Positions 14,474 to 22,800 of a DNA stretch of 35,046 nt are shown in pieces. The notes beneath the pieces were generated by a model. It was given only the letters and a program-made list of their open reading frames with translations. It did not search any database and was not told where the DNA came from. Both the position numbers and the translations under genes were made by a program. How positions within the stretch are numbered: the stretch's first letter is position 1; each line of letters begins with the position of its first letter. Origin of the DNA: JAVEYA01 sp034003745 (GTDB lineage Bacteria; Bacillota; Peptococcia; DRI-13; PHAD01); NCBI GenBank assembly GCA_034003745.1, contig JAVEYA010000017.1, positions 1 through 35,046 of the forward strand, read 5' to 3'.

Positions 14474-15747
14474 ATGCTGGAAGGACAAACCTATAATTGC
14501 GACAACCGCAGAAATGTGAAGCGCCTCCTGGCCCTATCGGTTTTTTTTTCCTGATTTCCTGTATTGCCGTCTTGTATTTTCTGGCGCCTGACAACGGCGT
14601 CAGCCGTTATGTAGAACGCATTACCGATACCATTACCATTACCCCCCGGCCGCTTCCCCAGACGCCCCCGGACAAGAAGCGGACGGTGCATATCCGGGGG
14701 AGAATCATGAAGGCGGACGGGCAGCCCGCTGCCAATGTCCTGGTGCGGTTATTAAGCGAACCCCGTTACACCGTCACCGACGAGTTGGGCGAGTTCTTTT
14801 TCCTGGATGTCGAGCCGGGGGCGCATACCATAAGCGCCCTGCAGGGTGAGGTTGTGCTGGCGTCAATCCAGGTGGATATTTCCCGGGCGGACTTGGCGGA
14901 TTCCGTCAATACCATGGTGCGGGAAGACGGCGCCGTGATCGTACAGATTTCCGCTGAATTGACACAGATTTGCCTGCACCTTAGCTTTGCCGAGAACACG
15001 CTGACCGTGGTCGGCGCGATGGCGGATACCAGGCCGTTGCCCCTGTTGCCGGATGGACAGAACCAGCCGGGCCCTGCGGTAACACCTCCGCCGATAACAC
15101 CTCCGCCGGTGACGCCCCCTGTGGTGACGCCGCCGGTAACACCCCCGCCGGTGACACCCCCTGTGGTGACGCCGCCAGTAATACCTCCGCCGGTGATACT
15201 TCCACCGGTGACGCCACCGCCGCCGGTCCCGCCCGGCAGGCCGAGCCGTCCGCCGTCCGCGCCGAACCGCGCGCCGGACATAAGCGCGGATGATCCGTAT
15301 GGCGCCTCAACCTGGGTTGTGGCCACCCCGGTGGATATTTTCAAGCCCCGTCCCGGCAACCGCGGAGTAAGCACGGTTGGCGGCGAGACGGTGATCGCTC
15401 CCGGTGCGGCCGGCAGTTATACTTTCCGCCTGCACAATCCGGAAAGCTTCACTGTAGAATACCTCATTAAGCTGCAAGAAACCGATGAAAACAGTCCTGC
15501 ACTGCCGCTCTTCTATCGGCTGAAGAAAGGGCTGGCTTCGTCGGATGAGTATATAGGCGGCCTTGGCTGGCATGACGCCGCGGAGATGCTGACGCCGCTC
15601 TTATTGCTGGAAGCCGGCGCATATCAATACTATACGCTGGAGTGGCAATGGATTACCGTTGACGACGCCACGGATACCGCGCTGGGAATGCAAACGCATC
15701 ATCCGGTATATATCCTGAATATCATTGTCAACGCTTCATTCAGATAA
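14474..15747 (+). CDS. Proline-rich TasA-like surface protein, frame broken at a T9 tract
   Basis: The natural start is the ATG at 14474, eight bases after AAGGAGG, but that frame stops at TGA 14552. The rest is open in another frame from before 14549 to 15747. One extra T in the T9 run joins them and gives a normal leader: MLEGQTYNCDNRRNVKRLLA, then a hydrophobic helix and PDNGVSRYVERI. The body has a carboxypeptidase-regulatory-like beta domain (IRGRIMKADGQPAANVLVRLL; YTVTDELGEFFFLDV), a TPPPVTPP-rich linker, and a TasA-like domain (VIAPGAAGSYTFRLHN; EWQWITVDDATDTALG) matching the upstream TasA-like protein. It may be phase-variable, rescued by transcript slippage, a sequencing error, or a pseudogene. 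A TTG at 14497 is in the open frame but has no ribosome site. Confidence 0.75.
14541..14549 (+). repeat. Homopolymer T9 tract in the leader of the proline-rich surface gene
   Basis: Nine consecutive T residues lie at codons 23-26 from the ATG at 14474. T9 gives a stop three bases past the tract's following CC; T10 would restore the full reading frame. Confidence 0.95.
15097..15180 (+). repeat. Tandem 42-bp repeat encoding a Pro/Thr/Val linker
   Basis: Two adjacent 42-base units (15097-15138 and 15139-15180) differ at three positions and encode TPPPVTPPVVTPPV-type sequence. Less regular PPVTPP units flank them on both sides. This is a flexible wall-spanning or stalk-like linker that can change length by recombination. 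Confidence 0.85.
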
Positions 15748-15767
15748 ACTTGTGATTTGAGGGCGTT

Positions 15768-16265
15768 ATGTCGTTACGCAAAATCTTTAATGTGATCATC
15801 TATATTCTTGTTTTTTCCTTGCTGGCGGGGAATGGCTATGTCCTCGCCTCCCGGCTGATCTTTCAAAATGACCTTCCTAAAGCAGGAGGCTTCAGCCAGC
15901 TGATCGTGATTTCCGGCAGTATGCAGCCCGCGCTGCAGGTCGGCGACCTGATTATCATCAAAGAACAAAACCGCTATCAGCTTGACGATATTGTCACTTA
16001 CCGTACGGAGAAAAGCCTGATTACCCATAGAATTGTGGAACTGATGGATTCACAGGCTGTTTTACAAGGCGACGCCAATAATGTGCCGGATAAGGCAATC
16101 CCTGTGTCCGCGATTGAAGGAAAAGTCGTCCTGCGTATCCCCTATGCGGGGGATGTGCTGCTCTTCGCCAGGACGCCCCGGGGACTCTCCATCATAATCC
16201 TGGGCGCGCTGGTTCTGCTCAATTTATCTAAATTACCGAAACTGTTTAAGGGTAAGGTGAATTAA
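15768..16265 (+). CDS. Second SipW-like signal peptidase I
   Basis: This compact 165-residue S26B signal peptidase has an N-terminal helix (about 7-30), the serine block VISGSMQPALQVGD (Ser51), the histidine block LITHRIVEL (His87), LQGDANNVPD, and a C-terminal helix (about 140-158). It lacks the coiled-coil tail of the first peptidase. GAGGGC precedes the ATG. The next gene starts immediately after its stop codon (zero spacing), so it is probably the dedicated processing enzyme for that small TasA-like protein and perhaps the giant repeat protein. The pair may be a duplicated processing module that has specialised. Confidence 0.92.
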   Translation: MSLRKIFNVIIYILVFSLLAGNGYVLASRLIFQNDLPKAGGFSQLIVISGSMQPALQVGDLIIIKEQNRYQLDDIVTYRTEKSLITHRIVELMDSQAVLQGDANNVPDKAIPVSAIEGKVVLRIPYAGDVLLFARTPRGLSIIILGALVLLNLSKLPKLFKGKVN

Positions 16266-16793
16266 ATGAATCAAAAAATTCATCATTATCTTATCATTTT
16301 CACAATTGCCGCGCTGGCGCTGACAGGGCTGTCTTTCGCGCGTTATGCCAAGACCATAGCCACAGGGAGCGAGGCCCGGGTGGCGCGGGTTGTCTTTAAG
16401 TACGTACCCGTCGGCGCTACGCTGAATGGTACGCCCCTTAGCGGCCTGGAAGACGGATTGGATATCAGCGGCGCTCTCCCCGGAGACGAGCTGGTCTATC
16501 ATTTTGAAATCAGGAACTATGACGGGGCGTTGGACAATCAGGTCCTGATGAAATACAACATCTCGGTTGTTTTTAGTCCTGATCCTACCGTCCTGCCGCT
16601 TGACTATACGCTTACGCCTGCCGGGAGCTATTCCTCCGCCGGCGGGGGCTGGACCAGGATGGGTTTTAACGGTCAGGAAACGCACGGCTATACCTTGACG
16701 GTAGCTTGGGACGAGTCGGAAGATACCGTGAACTATCTGCAGCGGGCCCAAACGATGCAGCTGCAGATCGACGCTGAACAAATGGATGGATAG
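16266..16793 (+). CDS. Small TasA-like exported protein
   Basis: This 175-residue secreted protein has a hydrophobic leader (about 7-23) followed by SFARYAKTIATGSEARVARVVFKYV, parallel to FAKYVKG and VRVAKFAFNL in the first TasA-like protein. The rest is beta-rich (GDELVYHFEIRNYDG; HGYTLTVAWDESEDT) and ends with LQIDAEQ. It starts directly at the stop of the second signal peptidase, with its ribosome site AAGGTGA in the end of that gene. It may be a minor fibre subunit or an anchor/initiator like TapA; this is inferred from context. Confidence 0.78.
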   Translation: MNQKIHHYLIIFTIAALALTGLSFARYAKTIATGSEARVARVVFKYVPVGATLNGTPLSGLEDGLDISGALPGDELVYHFEIRNYDGALDNQVLMKYNISVVFSPDPTVLPLDYTLTPAGSYSSAGGGWTRMGFNGQETHGYTLTVAWDESEDTVNYLQRAQTMQLQIDAEQMDG

Positions 16794-16834
16794 TATCCAT
16801 TAAGAAGGCGCCTGATGGAAAAGGAGGTGGAGAA

Positions 16835-19800
16835 ATGAGTCACAAGAAGCGCTCCAGGTTTGTTTTCAAACGAAACATTCCTGTCCTGCCGCTCCTTTTT
16901 TTATTATTGGCGCTTAGCTGGCCCTTTTCCCCCGCCGTTTCCTCCGCCAAATATATTCTAAGTGAGAGCTATCTGATTCATATTTCTTCAGCGAATAAAT
17001 ATCCCCTGACCGCCCTGGGCGCCAGCAGCGGGTCGGCCAAAGCAGGAGAAACCCTGACGGCAGGCGCTTTGTCGCCGGTCGGCGCAACCGCGGTCTACCA
17101 ATGGCAGAAAAGCGCCGTGGCGGAGGGACCCTATGAAAACATTCCCGAGGCGACCGGCAGCGTTTACACACTGACGCACTATGACGCCGGCTATTATATC
17201 AGAGTCTCGGCGGTGGGAACCGGCCATTACAGCGGGACGGTAACCAGTGTTCCCAGCGGGCCGGTACTCGAAGGGCTGATCCCGCTGGAGTCGATCGGCG
17301 CTATCAACGGCACGCTGCAGGTCGGACACTTGTTATCCGCGGGAGAGGTGAGTCCCGGCGGCGCGACGGTCCACTATCAATGGCAGAGAGCAGGCGCGTC
17401 GGCCGGTGAATATGCGGATATTGCCGGCGCCACCGAAACCCTGTACAGGCTTTCGGCGGACGACCATAACAAATATATCAGAGTAATCGCCACGGGATAC
17501 GGAGAATATGTCGGCACTGTGACCAGCGCTTCCCGGGGACCGGTGGCGGCGGCGGTGCTTACGGCGCTTGCGCCGATTACCGGCACCACGGAGGCAGGTT
17601 ATACCCTGACTGCGGGCGCGGTGACGCCGGACGGCGCGACAGTAACCTACCAGTGGCTAAGAAGCAGTTCGGCGAACGGGACATATGCCGCTATCAGCGG
17701 CGCGACGAATAGCGCCTATACGCTCGTATCGGCGGATAACAACCAATACATTAAGGTGGTCGTCACAGGTACAGGAGCCTATACCGGAAGCATCACCAGC
17801 AGCTATAAGGGACCGGTGCGAGCGGCGATTGCCCTTACGGCGATAGGGCCGGTTACCGGCACGCCGCAGGCGGGACAGCCGCTGACGGCGGGAGCGCTTT
17901 CCCCGGCCGGGGCCACAGCTGTCTACCAGTGGCAAAGCGCCGATACGCCAGGGGGAGCCTACACGAATATTCCCGGCGCTACCTCCACCGTGTATACCCC
18001 GGGCGCGTCTGAGCTGGACAAATATGTCCGGGTTGTCGCTACAGGAAACGGCGATTACAAAGGTACGGTAACCAGCGCCGCTTTTGGTCCTATAGCCAAG
18101 GGTCAGCTTACGGCTATCAGCCCGATTATCGGCACGTCCCAGGTTGGTCACACTCTGGCGGCAGGAACACTGACGCCGCTTCAGGCTACGGTGACCTATC
18201 AATGGCAGGCGGCTGATTCTCCCGAGGGAACGTACGTCAATATTCCCGGCGCTACCAGTGCGACCTATCATTTGACCACCAGCCAATTAAATAAATATTT
18301 GCGGCTCATCGCTACAGGAACCGGTTCCTATACCGGTACGGTAAGCAGTCCGGCAATTGGTCCGGTGGTTACGGAAGTCATTTCGCTTACGGCAATGGAG
18401 GCGATTGCCGGAACCCTGAACATCGGACAGGTTCTTTCCGCCGGAGCGTTATCCCCGGCCGGAGCCTCCGCTACCTATCAGTGGCAGAGAGGAGATACGG
18501 CGGATGGCGTTTATTTGCCGATCAGCGGCGCAACTTCGGCAATTTATACGCTTACGGCGGAGGACTATCATAAGTTTATCAAAGTAGTCGCTACGGGTTC
18601 GGGCGGTTATGCCGGCTCTATCACCAGCGCGGCAGCCGGACCCGTAACGGAAGCGCAGCTTACATATGTCGCCAACATCATAGGTACTACGGAGGTTGGT
18701 TATACGCTTACTGCGGGTGAAATGTCACCGGTCGACGCTACAGTAACTTACCAGTGGCAAAGAAGCAGCTCTCTGACCGGCACTTATCAGAATATTACGG
18801 GCGCCACCGCCAGGACGTATACCCTGACTTCAGCTGAAAATATGGCCTTTGTCAGAGTTGTGGTTACAGGCAATGGGGTTTATGCAGGCTCGGTCACCAG
18901 TTTAGCCGTCGGACCGATTCGGACGGCGACGCCGATTACGGCGATAGAGCCCATTAACGGAACGGCCCAGTTAGGCGCAACCCTGACGGCGGGCGCTTTG
19001 ACCCCGGCCGGCGCCACGGCTGTGTACCAGTGGCACATCTCCGATACCCTTAACGGCGTCTATACGGATATTGCGGGGGCCACGAGCAATACCTACACGC
19101 CTGTCACCGCAGATTACAATAAATATTTAAAAGTCTCGGCCACCGGGACGGGAACTTTTAAAGCTACAGTAACCAGCGCGGCCAAAGGCCCTATCACGGT
19201 CGGTACGCTTACGGCCATAGGCCCTGTCGGCGGGACCGCTCAGACAGGCGGGACGCTTACGGCAGGCGCTTTGACCCCGCCCGGAGCCACAGTCACTTAT
19301 CAGTGGAAAATCTCCAGCGCACTGGGCGGCGTTTATCAGGATATTCCAGGCGCTACAGGCAGTATGTATACACCTGTAACCGGTGATTTAAATAAGTATA
19401 TCAAGGTTGTCGCCACAGGCACGGGAAGTTATGCCGGGACAGCAGAGAGCGCTGCTGTTGGTCCGATAGTCAGCGAGGTGATGCCGCTGACCGGAATCGG
19501 GGAAATCAATGGAACGCGGCAAGTAGAGCAAAGCCTGGCCGCAGGTGCATTATTACCGGCCGGAGCTGCGGCAACCTATCAATGGCAAAGGTCGGATACA
19601 GCGGACGGCGTCTATCAGATCATCAGCGGGGCCACAGCCTCCATCTATACCTTAACAGGAAGCGACTATAACAAATATATCAAGGTTGTTGCCACCGGAG
19701 CGGGCAGCTACTCGGGCACGGTTATCAGCGCGGCTGCCGGTCCGATCGCGGCCGCGCCTTTGACAGCGGTTGCGTCTATCACCGGCACCACAGAGGTTGG

Positions 19801-22800
19801 CTATACTTTGTACACCGGCGCCCTGACGCCGGCTGCCGCTACGGTCAATTATCAATGGCAGACTTCTACGTCCGCAAACGGTCCTTTCACCAATTTGAGC
19901 GGTGCGACCGGATCGAGCTATCCGCTCCATCAGTCCAATAACGGAGCGTATATCAGAGTGTCGGCCACAGGTTCCGGCGGGTATTTCGGAACAGTGTTCA
20001 GCCCGGCGGTGGGGCCCATCAAAGCAGCGATCCCCCTTGCGTCGATCGCGTCCATCGGCGGTACGGCGCAGGTCGGTCTTACCCTGACCGCGGGCGCGGT
20101 GAATCCGCTGCCTGCTACGGTCACCTACCAATGGAAAAGGGCCGATACGCCCGACGGGTATTATCAGGATATTTTAGGGGCAACAGGGAACACGTATACC
20201 CCGGTTGCCGGGGATTGCGATAAATATTTAAAGGTTGCAGCTACCGGCACAGGCAATTATAAGGGCACGGTGACCAGCGCGCCGAAGGGACCGGTGACGC
20301 TCGGCGTCATTACGGCTATCGCCCCTATCGGCGGCACGGCCCAGATGGACGAGACTCTGACGGCCGGGCTGGTGAGCCCAGCCGGGGCTACAGTGACCTA
20401 CCAATGGCAAAGAGCTGCTCTGACAGGCGGTCCCTGGCAGAATATCGAAGGGGCCGTAAGCAATACCTATATCCCCGTGGCAGAGGATTTAAATAAATTT
20501 ATTCGTGTGATCGCTGCGGGAAGCCAATATTATACAGGTACGGTAAACAGCGCTCCGATCGGGCCGGTGGGCGTCGAGACGACCCCGCTTACCGACGTGG
20601 GCGCAATCAACGGCATTGTTCAGGTCGGCGGGATTTTGGAGCCGGGGCAATTATCTCCGACCGGGGCCACAGCGACTTATCAATGGCAAAGATGTGATAC
20701 GGCCGACGGCGTCTATATCAATATTCCCGGGGCTATGGGCAACACCTACACGCCGGTGGCCGGTGATTTTAATAAATTCCTTAAAGTTGCCGCCACAGGT
20801 TCCGGCAGCTACAGCGGGACTGTATTCAGCGCCTCCGCCGGACCCGTGGAAGCCGGAACCCTCACGGCTATCGGTCCTATCAGCGGTTCCCTGCAGGTCG
20901 GTTATACGCTCACCGCCGGCGCATTATCCCCGGCGGGAGCAACGGTAACCTACCAATGGCAGAGAAGCAACGCGCCGGACGGGGTTTTTCAGAATATCAC
21001 CGGCGCCATCGGAACCAGTTATACCCTGACTACGGCTGAGAATTGGGCTTTTATCAGAGTTGTGGTCACAGGCACAGGCGGATATTCCGGTACGGTGACC
21101 AGCGCGGCCGTTGGACCGGCCAGGGGAGCGGAGCCATTGACGGCCATAGGCGCCATTAGCGGCAGCGCCAAGGTAGGCAGTATCCTCACGGCGGGCTCAT
21201 TAACCCCGATGGGGGCTACGGTCCTGTACCAGTGGCAAGTATCCGACGCTGCGGATGGCGTATATGAGGATGTTTTCGGCGCGACGGGCAATACCTATAT
21301 ACCCGTTGCCGGTGATTTCAATAAATATCTCCGGGTTACAGCTACCGGTACCGGAGAGTTTAGGGATACGGTAACCAGTGAAGCGAAGGGTCCGGTAACC
21401 CTGGGGACAATTACCGCGATCGCTCCCATCAGCGGCGTCGCCCAGATCGGCGATACCCTGACGGCGGGCGCATTAACGCCGGCAGGGGCTACGGCTGCTT
21501 ACCAGTGGCGTATCGCCTCTTCTTTGAACGGAGTCTATACGGACATTCCCGGAGCTACGGAGATAACTTACTCTCCCAGCCCCTCCGACTTAAATAAATA
21601 TCTTAAAGTGACGGCCACCGGCATAGGCAATTATACCGGGACGGTAACCAGCGCCGCGACCGGTCCGGTAGTCAATGAAGTGATACCGCTGACGGGGATT
21701 GGCTCTGTCAACGGGATACCGCAGGTAGAAGAGATCTTGGCCGCGGGCGCTGTGACTCCAGCCGGGGCAGCCGTTACCTATCAATGGCAAAGGTCTGATT
21801 CGGCCGGGGGAGTTTATCAGAATATCGCCGGAGCCAATGCTCCGGCCTATGCCCTGAAAGAGAGCGATTATAATAAATTCTTTAGAGTAGCGGTCACGGG
21901 CACAGGCGGCTATACAGGCATAGCCGTCAGCGCGGCTGTAGGCCCGGTGGCGGCAGCGCCGCTTACGTATATAGGTCCTATCAGCGGCTCTCTGCAAGCC
22001 GGTTATACGCTCGTGGCTGGGGCAGTATCTCCTCCCGGGGCAACGGTTACGTATCAGTGGCAGAGAAGCCTGGACCAGTATCCTGATAGCGGTTACCAGA
22101 ATATTAACGGCGCCACGGCGGCGACTTACCTCCTGACAAGTTCTGAAAATTGGAGACATGTACGGGTAGTGGTTACAGGCACGGGCGGATATATCGGTAC
22201 GCTGACCAGCGCCCCGTCAGGACGAATTGAAAACCGGGCAGTATCGCTTACGGCAATCGGTCCCATCAGCGGCAGCATCCAAGTCGGGAAAACCCTGACC
22301 GCGGGGATATTGACCCCCAGTGCGGCCACAGCGCTGTATCAGTGGCAGAGCGCCGCAGCAGAAGACGGCACTTACAGCAATATTGTCGGAGCCACAGGGA
22401 ATACTTACACCCTGACCTCCGGAGAATATAACGAATATATCCGGGTATTAGCCATAGGAACTGGTGAGTACAAAGACACTGTAGCCAGTGCGGCGGTTGG
22501 CCCGGTGACGCTGGGAGCGATTAGCGCAATTGGTCCCGTCAGCGGTAGCGCCGAGGTCGGCGGGACACTTACAGCCGGCCCCTTATCCCCCGCCGGGGCC
22601 ACGGCAACCTATCAGTGGCAGATAGCCGATACCTCCGGAGGCGCGTACGGCAATATAGACGGGGCTACGGAGAATACCTATTCGCCGGTGGAAAGCGATT
22701 TGAATAAATATATTAGAGTAGTCGCGACAGGTACGGGCAATTACACCGGAACAGTGACCAGCGCCCCGACCGGTCCGATCATGGAAGAAGTGACGCCCCT

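Noticed and set aside
14766..15374. Minus-strand open frame with glycine/threonine repeats opposite the proline linker
   Set aside because: It is the shadow of the Pro/Thr/Val codon repeat; the plus-strand frame has the domain evidence.
14497..15747. TTG at 14497 as the true start of the proline-rich gene
   Set aside because: No ribosome site precedes it. The protein would start in the middle of the hydrophobic leader context, whereas the ATG at 14474 has an excellent site and a matching leader in the other frame.
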